From the NCBI GenBank assembly GCA_023301015.1, contig JALZVI010000278.1, forward strand, positions 1 through 5,124: a stretch of 5,124 nt of DNA, read 5' to 3'. The notes beneath the pieces were generated by a model. The model was not told the origin of the DNA. It did not search any database and saw nothing but the letters and a program-made list of their open reading frames with translations. A program made the position numbers and the translations under genes. Source of the stretch: Rickettsiales bacterium (GTDB taxonomy: Bacteria > Pseudomonadota > Alphaproteobacteria > Rickettsiales > 21-14-0-20-44-7). Shown here in pieces: positions 1 to 5,124 of this stretch. Position 1 is the stretch's first letter; each line of letters begins with the position of its first letter.

Positions 1-394
1 AGTCGGTCAAATATGCAGCGCTTGTACCTGCATTGGCCATTGTGTTGCTTGCTCCATATTCTGGGATTTCTGGTATGATTGAGAGGAGGGTGATGGTTAG
101 TAATGATAGAACTGTAACTGCCAAAAACCTATGCTTTCTCGGTGTGTCTTCAGATGTTCCGACGCTGCGGATGGTTACTAGGAAGAATATTGTGGAGATT
201 GCCGCGCCAATTGCAGCTTCCGTAATCGCCACATCTGGTGCTTGCATCACCAAATATAAGCACGCGCTGATAAGGCTAAAGATCGCCAGATATATCAGTG
301 ATTGAAGCAAATTGCGGCTGGATATTACTGCGCAAGCAATGCCCAGTAATATCAGCCATAAGCTATAGTCGTAAGACTCAAGCAATCCTTGCAT
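1..394 (-). CDS. MbhD (DUF4040)/MbhE-like subunit of a Mrp-type antiporter or membrane hydrogenase complex, partial (3' end off the left edge)
   Basis: The frame is open from the ATG at 394 to the window edge, giving 131 residues with no stop. Four hydrophobic segments are visible at about residues 11-25, 29-50, 56-76 and 88-107. The stretch APDVAITEAAIGAA (52-65) is the signature of the MbhD/DUF4040 domain, which in Mrp antiporters forms part of the C-terminal region of MrpA (MnhA). The sequence after the fourth helix (IPEIPEYGASN, then AYLTD) resembles the start of an MbhE-type domain, so the full gene probably carries MbhD plus MbhE. These subunits sit in the cytoplasmic membrane and belong to complexes coupling ion movement to proton movement. 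The start lies three bases after the symporter stop (TAA GAT ATG), implying co-transcription and perhaps translational coupling. No NuoL-like MrpA portion precedes it, so this would be a split MrpA. Whether it serves antiport or another complex cannot be told here. Confidence 0.82.
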   Translation of the reverse strand, partial: MQGLLESYDYSLWLILLGIACAVISSRNLLQSLIYLAIFSLISACLYLVMQAPDVAITEAAIGAAISTIFFLVTIRSVGTSEDTPRKHRFLAVTVLSLLTITLLSIIPEIPEYGASNTMANAGTSAAYLTD

Positions 395-397
395 ATC

Positions 398-2236
398 TTA
401 CTTCTTCTTTTTCGGTGCAGCTTTTTTCTTAGCCGCTGGTTTCTTAGCTACTGTCTTCTTTGTCGCTGTCTTTTTCGCCGCTGCTTCCTTGGCAGGAACA
501 ACTTCATGAATATCCTCTGCAGGAGTGTCATATAGCTTCTTGTTGAAAGAACCTTCTGTCTTATCGATAAAGCCTGTGATCGCAACATCTGATGTGATGT
601 TGATTGTTGTGCGGAACATATCCAAGATACGGTCAACACCAATCAAGATCGCGATTCCTTCAGTTGGTACGCCAATTGAAGTTAGAACCAATGTCATCAC
701 AACTAGTGATCCACCAGGGTAACCCGCAGCACCAACTGCAGCAATTGTAGATGTGAAGATGATTAGGATATAGTGATAGAACTCAAGCGGAACTTCATAT
801 GCTTGCGCAAAGAAGAGGGCTGAGATTCCGAGGTAAATCGCTGTACCATCCATATTCACCGCAGCACCAAGTGGCAGGATGAATGATGTGATTGGCTTAG
901 AAATTCCCAATTTACGCTCTGCTACATCCATTGAAGTTGCAAGAGTTGCCTTTGATGACGTTGTTGAAAACGCGATCATTTGGTACTCAATAGACTTCTT
1001 GATGAACTGCCAAGGCTTCAAGCCTACAAGCGCGATCACGGTGATGATGAAGATGTAATGAATCCCCATACCCGTAATTGTCGCGCCAACCAGCTTGCCG
1101 AGCTGTATGAGTGCGTCCATACCAAGAGTAGCTGAAACCCACGCCATCAGGCCGAACACAGCAAGCGGTGCAAGGTTGATGATGAAGCCGATGATTTTGA
1201 ACATAAGCTGAGCTGCGTCATGACAAACTTCAGCAACGCGCTGTCCTTGAGTGCCCATGAACACTAGTGCCACGCCAACGAAGATTGCGAAGAACACAGT
1301 CTGAATTGTGTCTGGCTTTGCACCCAAAGTTAGGTTTTTGCTTTTGATATCAGCGGCAAAATCCTTTGAAGCTTCAGAAGCCCCGGCCTTTGCTTTTGGC
1401 GCATAAACTTCCGTTCCGGCCATTGCACCAATTGCATTGTCAGGAATGATCGCCAAGAATGTTTGAAGAACTTTTGGAAGCTCGAATTTTTCCTTAGCAA
1501 CTGATTCTTCTTGCTGAGTCTCAACTCCATCAAAGAAGCCAACACCTGGTTCGAAATAGTTACCTAGTGAGATACCAACTGAGATTGCGAAAACAGAAGT
1601 TGTAAGGTAGCACATCAGCGCTTTCTTGCCAATTCTGCCCAATGCTTCTGTGTTTGAGATTGAGTTGATTCCTGAAACTAGTGAGAAGAAAATAAGCGGT
1701 GTTACGATCATCATGATTAGGTCGATGAACAGATCACCGAACAATTTCGTGTATTCAGTATATGTCGTCGCGCCCAATTCGTTCATTTGGAAGCCCATCA
1801 GGATACCAATGATTAGACCCACAATCACTTTCTTCCAAAGATCAACCTTAGGGAGCGTGAACATAAGCAACAAGCCTGCTAGAACTGAGAGAAGTGCAGG
1901 AACATTCCCTACTGTTAGGCCCATATTTTCATCGAGAGTAACGCTTGTAACGCCTTGGAAGAGTGCAATTGCTCCACCTGCGAGGAAAACCCAAAACAAG
2001 TTTTTCTTTAGGCCGCCAACTGGTTTATAAAGCATTGTCACGGTTAAAATCGCTATTAAGAATTTATATGGTAATAGAGTTTCCAGTAAACCTGCTACGC
2101 CTGAGCCGAATGTCGCGGCGACTGAGCTGAAGAAATATAATGCTAGGGTTAATAGTCCCAGTACATAAAATGATTTTTTGCAGATTGAGTTGCAAGTTGA
2201 GTTACAAGTTTTTTCAGACATAATTCTAATTACCAT
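398..2236 (-). CDS. Dicarboxylate/amino acid:cation symporter (SLC1/DAACS family) with extra N-terminal helices and lysine-rich tail
   Basis: This is a Na+- or H+-coupled uptake carrier of the cytoplasmic membrane for acidic amino acids or C4-dicarboxylates. The core spans about residues 134-560. Visible family motifs are the serine-rich hairpin 1 (AFSTTSSKATLATSM, 422-436), NMDGT in helix 7 (461-465), the glycine-rich hairpin 2 (GAAGYPGGS, 502-510) and the helix 8 signature DRILDMFRTTINITSD (535-550). The last retains Asp539, Arg542, Asn546 and Asp550, equivalents of GltPh D394, R397, N401 and D405. The retained arginine favours an acidic substrate. At 612 residues it is well beyond the usual 400-450. 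The excess is an N-terminal region with about four hydrophobic segments (23-45, 56-70, 79-97, 112-128), an insert at about 273-308, and a Lys/Ala tail (581-612). An in-frame ATG at 2221 (MSEKT) would give 607 residues; neither start has a clear Shine-Dalgarno, so the choice is open. The exact substrate is unknown. Confidence 0.93.
   Translation of the reverse strand: MVIRIMSEKTCNSTCNSICKKSFYVLGLLTLALYFFSSVAATFGSGVAGLLETLLPYKFLIAILTVTMLYKPVGGLKKNLFWVFLAGGAIALFQGVTSVTLDENMGLTVGNVPALLSVLAGLLLMFTLPKVDLWKKVIVGLIIGILMGFQMNELGATTYTEYTKLFGDLFIDLIMMIVTPLIFFSLVSGINSISNTEALGRIGKKALMCYLTTSVFAISVGISLGNYFEPGVGFFDGVETQQEESVAKEKFELPKVLQTFLAIIPDNAIGAMAGTEVYAPKAKAGASEASKDFAADIKSKNLTLGAKPDTIQTVFFAIFVGVALVFMGTQGQRVAEVCHDAAQLMFKIIGFIINLAPLAVFGLMAWVSATLGMDALIQLGKLVGATITGMGIHYIFIITVIALVGLKPWQFIKKSIEYQMIAFSTTSSKATLATSMDVAERKLGISKPITSFILPLGAAVNMDGTAIYLGISALFFAQAYEVPLEFYHYILIIFTSTIAAVGAAGYPGGSLVVMTLVLTSIGVPTEGIAILIGVDRILDMFRTTINITSDVAITGFIDKTEGSFNKKLYDTPAEDIHEVVPAKEAAAKKTATKKTVAKKPAAKKKAAPKKKK
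425..484 (-). repeat. Four tandem 15-bp units encoding a pentapeptide repeat ending in KK (symporter C-terminal tail)
   Basis: Residues 585-604 of the symporter read AAAKK, TATKK, TVAKK, PAAKK, so a lysine pair recurs every five residues. A degenerate fifth unit, KAAPKKKK, follows to the stop. The final 32 residues hold 14 Lys and 10 Ala and only one acidic residue. The composition resembles histone H1-like or AlgP-like tails that bind polyanions. SLC1 carriers have a cytoplasmic C-terminus, so the tail should face nucleic acids, acidic phospholipids or polyphosphate. The DNA repeats are imperfect at third positions, so this is not a very recent duplication. Confidence 0.85.
2186..2209 (-). 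repeat. Two 12-bp tandem repeats encoding TCNS-TCNS at the symporter N-terminus
   Basis: Two adjacent 12-bp units differ at one base and encode Thr-Cys-Asn-Ser twice (residues 10-17). A partial third unit encodes Ile-Cys-Lys. The result is three cysteines spaced C-x3-C-x3-C (11, 15, 19), just before the first hydrophobic segment. The function is unknown; the repeat lies downstream of both possible ATG starts, so it is translated in either case. Confidence 0.7.
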
Positions 2237-2244
2237 TGATTAAT

Positions 2245-2272
2245 TTGATACAAAAACCTAGACTGCTAAAAA
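2245..2272 (+). promoter_or_regulatory. Candidate sigma-70-type promoter for the argC operon
   Basis: TTGATA at 2245-2250 matches the -35 consensus at five of six bases. After a 16-bp spacer, TAAAAA at 2267-2272 matches the -10 consensus at four of six. Transcription would begin near 2279-2280, leaving a leader of under 20 bases before the argC ATG at 2298. The 61-bp divergent intergenic region must hold promoters for both directions unless transcription comes from further away. I found no comparably good pair on the minus strand for the symporter. The region is AT-rich, so chance matches are likely. Confidence 0.35.
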
Positions 2273-2297
2273 ATGGAATGCAAGGCGAAAATTTTTT

Positions 2298-3314
2298 ATG
2301 AGTAAAATCAAAGCTATAATTATTGGTGCAAGTGGCTATACAGGCGCGGAATTGCTACGTTTGCTGGTGAGTCACCCAAATGTTGAAATTACTGCTCTAG
2401 TGGCAGAAAGCAATGCTGGGCGCGATATTACGGACTTATATCCATCACTGTTTGCGGCGAATTTTTCCAGCGAAGTTTCGGTGTTGCAAAAGTTGCATGA
2501 TGTTAGCTTTGAAGGCGTGGACGTTGCTTTTTGCTGCCTTCCGCACGCAACTTCGCAAGCCGTAATTTCAAAATTACCGAAAAACCTGAAGGTGATTGAC
2601 CTCTCGGCGGACTTCCGCCTGAGCGATTCTGCGCTATATGAAAAATGGTATGGCGAACACACCGCGCCAGAAATTCAGGCCGAGGCGGCTTATGGGCTGA
2701 CGGAAATTTATCGGGACAAAATTGCGAACGCGCGCGTTGTGGCTTGCCCGGGTTGCTATCCAACATCAATGCTACTCGCGCTAATGCCGATTATTGATTT
2801 GCTGGATAAGGACAATATTATTATCGACGCAAAATCTGGCGTGACTGGTGCAGGCAGAAAAGTTTCTGAAAGTTTTTTGTTCAATGAAGTGAATGAAGGC
2901 GTTGGCGCATACGCGGTTGGCGGCCACAGACACTCCGCAGAACTGGTGGATAATTTGGGCGTCGAGGCAACTTTTGTCCCACATTTAATCCCGATGAATC
3001 GCGGAATTATTTCAACGATATATGCAAAATGCGATGATGTTTCTGCAGCGCGGAATGCGTTGGTGGCGAAATATGCGGATGAAGAGTTCGTGCAAATTTT
3101 GCCCGAAGGAAAGCTTCCCTCAACACACCAAGTGCGCGGCACAAACTATTGCTTTATCAATATATTTGAAGGCCAAAAGAAGGGCTGGGTAACAATCGTT
3201 TCCGTAATCGACAACCTATGCAAAGGCTCAAGCGGCCAAGCAATTCAGAACATGAATTTGATGTTCGGGCTTGAGGAGAGTGTGGGGCTGAAGCAGCTGG
3301 CGTTGTTCCCGTAG
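2298..3314 (+). CDS. argC: N-acetyl-gamma-glutamyl-phosphate reductase (type 1)
   Basis: ArgC catalyses the NADPH-dependent reduction of N-acetyl-glutamyl phosphate to N-acetyl-glutamate semialdehyde, the third step of arginine biosynthesis, in the cytoplasm. The N-terminus shows the Rossmann dinucleotide motif GASGYTGAELLRLL (10-23). The catalytic cysteine is Cys153 in ACPGCYPTS (149-157). The segment SGVTGAGRK (180-188) and the GGHRH motif (208-212), which holds the catalytic histidine, follow, then VPHLIPMNRGI (227-237). At 338 residues it matches the usual 340-350 of the long (type 1) form and looks intact. The ATG at 2298 is preceded by AAGG at 2282-2285, twelve bases away, a somewhat long but usable ribosome-binding spacing. 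The gene heads the rightward cluster and diverges from the symporter. No ARG box-like palindrome was recognised upstream. Confidence 0.97.
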   Translation: MSKIKAIIIGASGYTGAELLRLLVSHPNVEITALVAESNAGRDITDLYPSLFAANFSSEVSVLQKLHDVSFEGVDVAFCCLPHATSQAVISKLPKNLKVIDLSADFRLSDSALYEKWYGEHTAPEIQAEAAYGLTEIYRDKIANARVVACPGCYPTSMLLALMPIIDLLDKDNIIIDAKSGVTGAGRKVSESFLFNEVNEGVGAYAVGGHRHSAELVDNLGVEATFVPHLIPMNRGIISTIYAKCDDVSAARNALVAKYADEEFVQILPEGKLPSTHQVRGTNYCFINIFEGQKKGWVTIVSVIDNLCKGSSGQAIQNMNLMFGLEESVGLKQLALFP

Positions 3315-3317
3315 GAG
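3313..3317 (+). promoter_or_regulatory. Shine-Dalgarno AGGAG overlapping the argC stop
   Basis: AGGAG begins inside the argC TAG stop and lies eight bases before the ATG at 3326, an ideal spacing. It fixes the start of the gamma carbonic anhydrase-like gene and suggests that terminating ribosomes could reinitiate there. Confidence 0.8.
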
Positions 3318-3325
3318 AAAAGATA

Positions 3326-3862
3326 ATGAAACCAATCATCCTCCCATATAAATCCATCCTCCCGCGCATCGCCGCCACCTCCTACATCGCGCCGGGTGCG
3401 GCTATCATCGGTGACGTGGAAATTGGTGAGGAATGCGGCATTTGGTTCAACGTCACAATCCGTGGAGATGTCGAGCCTATCAAGATCGGTGCGCGCACAA
3501 ACATTCAAGACAACACTGCCATTCATTGCACGCGCGGCGGCCACCCAACCACCATCGGTGAGGGCGTGACAGTCGGGCATGGCGTGGTTTTGCATGCTTG
3601 CACGCTGGAAGATAATTGCTTCATCGGCATGGGCGCGATTGTGATGGATGATTGCGTGGTTGAGTCTGGCGCAATGCTTGCGGCGGGCGCGATGCTAACT
3701 CCAAACAAACGAATTCCAAGCGGAGAATTATGGGCAGGTTCGCCAGCGAAATTCTTTAAAAAACTCAGCGAAAAAGAGCAGGCGTTTTTCCCAATTTCCG
3801 CAGCAAATTATGTGAAGCATGTTCATGAATATAAGCATGATAATTCTGGGGAAGGGAAATGA
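3326..3862 (+). CDS. Gamma carbonic anhydrase family protein (left-handed beta-helix, YrdA/PaaY-like)
   Basis: This is a hexapeptide-repeat protein of the gamma-class carbonic anhydrase family, usually a cytoplasmic trimer with a metal at each subunit interface. Repeats run from about residue 20 to 135. The segment IRGDVEPIKIGARTNIQD (45-62) holds the conserved Arg46, Asp48, Gln61 and Asp62. His67, His85 and His90 (IHC, then GHGVVLH) match the three zinc or iron ligands, with the 5-residue spacing of the last pair preserved. The position of the Methanosarcina Cam proton-shuttle Glu62 appears to be Val49, and the Cam acidic loop is absent, as in other YrdA/PaaY-type members, several of which lack demonstrated activity. 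Length (178) is normal for this subgroup. It starts 11 bp after argC and its stop overlaps the next gene by four bases, so it is surely in the same operon. Hydration of CO2 is plausible but unproven. Confidence 0.92.
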   Translation: MKPIILPYKSILPRIAATSYIAPGAAIIGDVEIGEECGIWFNVTIRGDVEPIKIGARTNIQDNTAIHCTRGGHPTTIGEGVTVGHGVVLHACTLEDNCFIGMGAIVMDDCVVESGAMLAAGAMLTPNKRIPSGELWAGSPAKFFKKLSEKEQAFFPISAANYVKHVHEYKHDNSGEGK

Positions 3863-4125
3863 GGTTTTTAATTTATATAGCGCCGTTTTTGCCAACAATT
3901 ATATATGTGCTCTATTATATAATCCGCGACAGAAAGCGCGGCCGCGGCGAAGTTTTGCTCGGCATCCGTCAGGGCAAGTGGTTTCGCGTCGTGATTGTTT
4001 CAATCTTCCTATTCGTCTGCGTTGTTATTATGGCCGCACTCGGTGGCGAGCAAAATCGCGGCAAAAACTATGAGCCTGCCAAGTTTGAAAACGGCGTGCT
4101 GACCCCAAACAGAATCATCGACTAA
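3859..4125 (+). CDS. Small two-helix membrane protein, DUF6111-like
   Basis: This 88-residue protein has a hydrophobic segment at about residues 2-22, a basic loop (RDRKRGRGE, 23-31), a second hydrophobic segment at about 43-62, and a short C-terminal tail, YEPAKFENGVLTPNRIID (71-88). The layout and the Tyr-x-Pro-(x)n-Glu-(Asn/Asp)-Gly-x-(Leu/Val)-x-Pro pattern of the tail resemble the alphaproteobacterial DUF6111 family as I remember it; no function is known for that family. By the positive-inside rule the basic loop should be cytoplasmic, so both termini should face the periplasm. The start overlaps the previous stop as ATGA, and a purine-rich Shine-Dalgarno (GGGGAAGG, 3848-3855) precedes it. 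This and the good helix pattern argue that it is real despite its size. The family assignment is tentative. Confidence 0.75.
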   Translation: MRFLIYIAPFLPTIIYVLYYIIRDRKRGRGEVLLGIRQGKWFRVVIVSIFLFVCVVIMAALGGEQNRGKNYEPAKFENGVLTPNRIID

Positions 4126-4155
4126 TATTATTCTAGCTAATTCGGATTGATTGAT

Positions 4156-4161
4156 TATATT
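4156..4161 (+). promoter_or_regulatory. Possible -10 element (TATATT) just before the ABC exporter gene
   Basis: TATATT matches TATAAT at five of six bases and would place transcription start near 4168-4169, at the ATG itself, giving a leaderless message. No recognisable -35 lies at 15-18 bp upstream, and the region is AT-rich. It follows a GATT tandem triplet (4145-4156). This is a weak suggestion only; the gene may simply be read through from the operon. Confidence 0.2.
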
Positions 4162-4180
4162 GTTCTCAATGGCTGAGAAC
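4162..4180 (+). repeat. Perfect 7-bp inverted repeat with the ABC exporter start codon in its loop
   Basis: GTTCTCA at 4162-4168 and TGAGAAC at 4174-4180 are exact reverse complements around the five-base loop ATGGC (4169-4173). In RNA the stem could gain two G-U pairs at its base (4161/4181, 4160/4182). No T-run follows, so it is not a typical terminator. It could be an RNA hairpin affecting initiation or a dyad operator. Confidence 0.6.
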
Positions 4181-5124
4181 GGGATATATACATATACGAA
4201 CAAGCAGGTGATGGCGCGCTTATGGCGTGAGCATATTAAAAAGCAGCTGCCGAAATTGATTATTGCTGTAATGCTGATGGCCGTTGTTGCTGCCACAAAC
4301 TCTGCTCAACCGCTTTTGTTGGAAGTGATCTTTGATGAGGTGCTTGGTGTAGAAGGCGGGAAATATGTGAATATAATTCCGCTCGCAATCATTGTCATTT
4401 TTTTCGTACAAGGCATCGCCAGCTATTTCTCAACAGTCCTCACAAATTCAGCAGGTTTTAAGATTGCGGAAGAGATGCAAAACAGGCTTTTTACGCATTT
4501 AATCCATCATGATTTGTCGATGTTTGCGAATAATAAATCGGGCGAATTGGCCTCGCGGATGACAAGTGAAATTGTGCAGTTGCAGCAGGTTGTTGCAAGC
4601 TTCATCATCTCTCTTTTCAAGCACGGCCTCACATTTGTTGGCCTAACTGCGGTGATGTTCTACCAAAGCTGGCAGCTGACATTGATATGCTTGGGCGTGT
4701 ATGTTTTTGCAATTTATCCAATCTTGAAAATCACCAAGCGCCTGAAAAAGCTCGGCCTTCAGGGGCATCAAGAAGCGGCAGGTTTGCTCTCTCATATGAG
4801 TGAAAGTTTTTATGGCATCAAGACGGTGAAGGCGTATGGCAAAGAAGATGCTGAGCATGAAAAAGTTTCTGGCGTAATTGCAAAATTCTTCGCGCTGAAA
4901 TTCAAAGGCATTCGTACCAGCACGCTTTCTTCTCCAATTCTTGAGCTGCTAGGAGGCACGGCAATTGCGTTGGTAATTTGGTCGGCCGCGAGTGGGAATA
5001 TCGCAAATATTAGCAGCAAAGGTGAACTCCTTTCATTCATTGCCGCGCTCATAATTGCAACAAAGCCGATGAAGGCGATGAACGGTTTGAACAACTCTTT
5101 GCAAACGGCATTGGCTGGCGCAGA
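4169..5124 (+). CDS. ABC exporter, transmembrane-domain part (MsbA-like half transporter), partial (3' end off the right edge)
   Basis: The frame is open for 318 residues to the window edge and shows a type-1 ABC exporter membrane domain. Likely helices are at about 28-47, 69-91, 144-165, 167-187 and 255-275, with a sixth starting near 286. The first coupling region holds HHDLSMFANNKSGELASRMTSEI (113-135), with the family's Phe-(x)n-Ser-Gly-Glu-Leu-(x)2-Arg pattern. The second cytoplasmic region holds ESFYGIKTVKAYGKED (212-227), typical of MsbA/LmrA-type proteins. The ATP-binding domain should follow outside the window; full length is probably 570-600. Such proteins are homodimers in the inner membrane moving lipids, lipid A or drugs; the substrate cannot be fixed from this part. 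The ATG at 4169 has no Shine-Dalgarno and lies in a hairpin loop. Alternatives are TTG at 4160 or 4151 in frame, or the ATG at 4211 (MARLW), which would lose 14 residues. It begins 43 bp after the small membrane protein gene. Confidence 0.92.
   Translation, partial: MAENGIYTYTNKQVMARLWREHIKKQLPKLIIAVMLMAVVAATNSAQPLLLEVIFDEVLGVEGGKYVNIIPLAIIVIFFVQGIASYFSTVLTNSAGFKIAEEMQNRLFTHLIHHDLSMFANNKSGELASRMTSEIVQLQQVVASFIISLFKHGLTFVGLTAVMFYQSWQLTLICLGVYVFAIYPILKITKRLKKLGLQGHQEAAGLLSHMSESFYGIKTVKAYGKEDAEHEKVSGVIAKFFALKFKGIRTSTLSSPILELLGGTAIALVIWSAASGNIANISSKGELLSFIAALIIATKPMKAMNGLNNSLQTALAGA

Noticed and set aside
241..270. Suspected frameshift in the MbhD-like gene just before the APDVAITEA motif
   Set aside because: Careful re-reading of the reverse complement gives a continuous frame (SACLYLVMQAPDVA), so the gene is intact as far as it is seen.
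33..305. Plus-strand open frame of 90 residues
   Set aside because: It lies antisense to the MbhD/MbhE-like gene, whose minus-strand frame has a clear family motif and runs open to the edge. The plus-strand translation shows no recognisable domain.
1626..2030. Plus-strand open frame of 134 residues
   Set aside because: It is fully antisense to the symporter, which has strong family motifs throughout; the translation is Pro/Arg/Ser-rich without a recognisable domain.
2229..2245. AATTA/TAATT inverted repeat around the first symporter ATG
   Set aside because: Five A/T-only pairs are expected by chance in AT-rich intergenic DNA, and the 7-base spacing suggests no known operator.
3337..3363. 9-bp direct repeat CATCCTCCC at 3337-3345 and 3355-3363
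   Set aside because: It encodes two similar Ile-Leu-Pro segments at the start of the carbonic anhydrase-like protein; it is short and without other signs of a site.
2372..3595. Several minus-strand frames opposite argC and the carbonic anhydrase-like gene
   Set aside because: They are shadows of well-identified plus-strand genes, overlap one another in different frames and show no domain features.
3918..3923. Perfect TATAAT inside the small membrane protein gene
   Set aside because: There is no -35 at a workable distance (TTGCCA is 23 bp away), and the AT-rich codons for Tyr and Ile explain the match.
4145..4156. GATT repeated three times before the ABC exporter
   Set aside because: It is too short to treat as a functional repeat; probably simple-sequence noise in AT-rich spacer DNA.

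Overview
The window (5124 bp, roughly mid-40s % GC by eye) reads as ordinary, gene-dense bacterial chromosome. It looks most like an alphaproteobacterium with moderately low GC. The evidence is a small two-helix protein resembling the alphaproteobacterial DUF6111 family, a proteobacterial-type ArgC, and a single-gene MbhD/MbhE module of the kind found in alphaproteobacterial Mrp-like loci. This placement is an inference from gene content, not a proof.

Layout. Two operons diverge from a 61-bp intergenic region at 2237-2297. Leftward (minus strand) is a 612-residue SLC1/DAACS-type dicarboxylate/amino-acid:cation symporter (398-2236). Three bases later comes a gene that runs off the left edge (394 to 1), encoding the MbhD (DUF4040) domain and the start of an MbhE-like domain, the module at the C-terminus of MrpA. 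Rightward (plus strand) are argC (2298-3314), a gamma-class carbonic anhydrase-like hexapeptide protein (3326-3862), a small DUF6111-like membrane protein (3859-4125), and the first 318 residues of an MsbA-like ABC exporter (4169 to the right edge). Spacings of 11 bp, a 4-bp overlap and 43 bp suggest co-transcription, at least of the first three. No RNA gene, insertion sequence, CRISPR array or clear rho-independent terminator was seen, and no gene-free stretch exceeds about 61 bp.

How the genes relate. The left operon concerns ion-coupled transport: a symporter followed by part of a Mrp-type cation/proton antiporter or membrane hydrogenase complex. The right operon combines arginine biosynthesis, a possible bicarbonate-related enzyme and envelope functions; the grouping need not mean a shared pathway.

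The least routine item is the symporter. Its transport core is intact, but it carries an extra N-terminal membrane region of about 130 residues, a Lys/Ala-rich insert before the fifth core helix, and a lysine-rich tail built from five-residue repeats. Its first 65 codons also use leucine codons differently from the rest. A second point of interest is a perfect 7-bp inverted repeat that places the ABC exporter start codon in its loop. I see no convincing evidence of a wholly new system.
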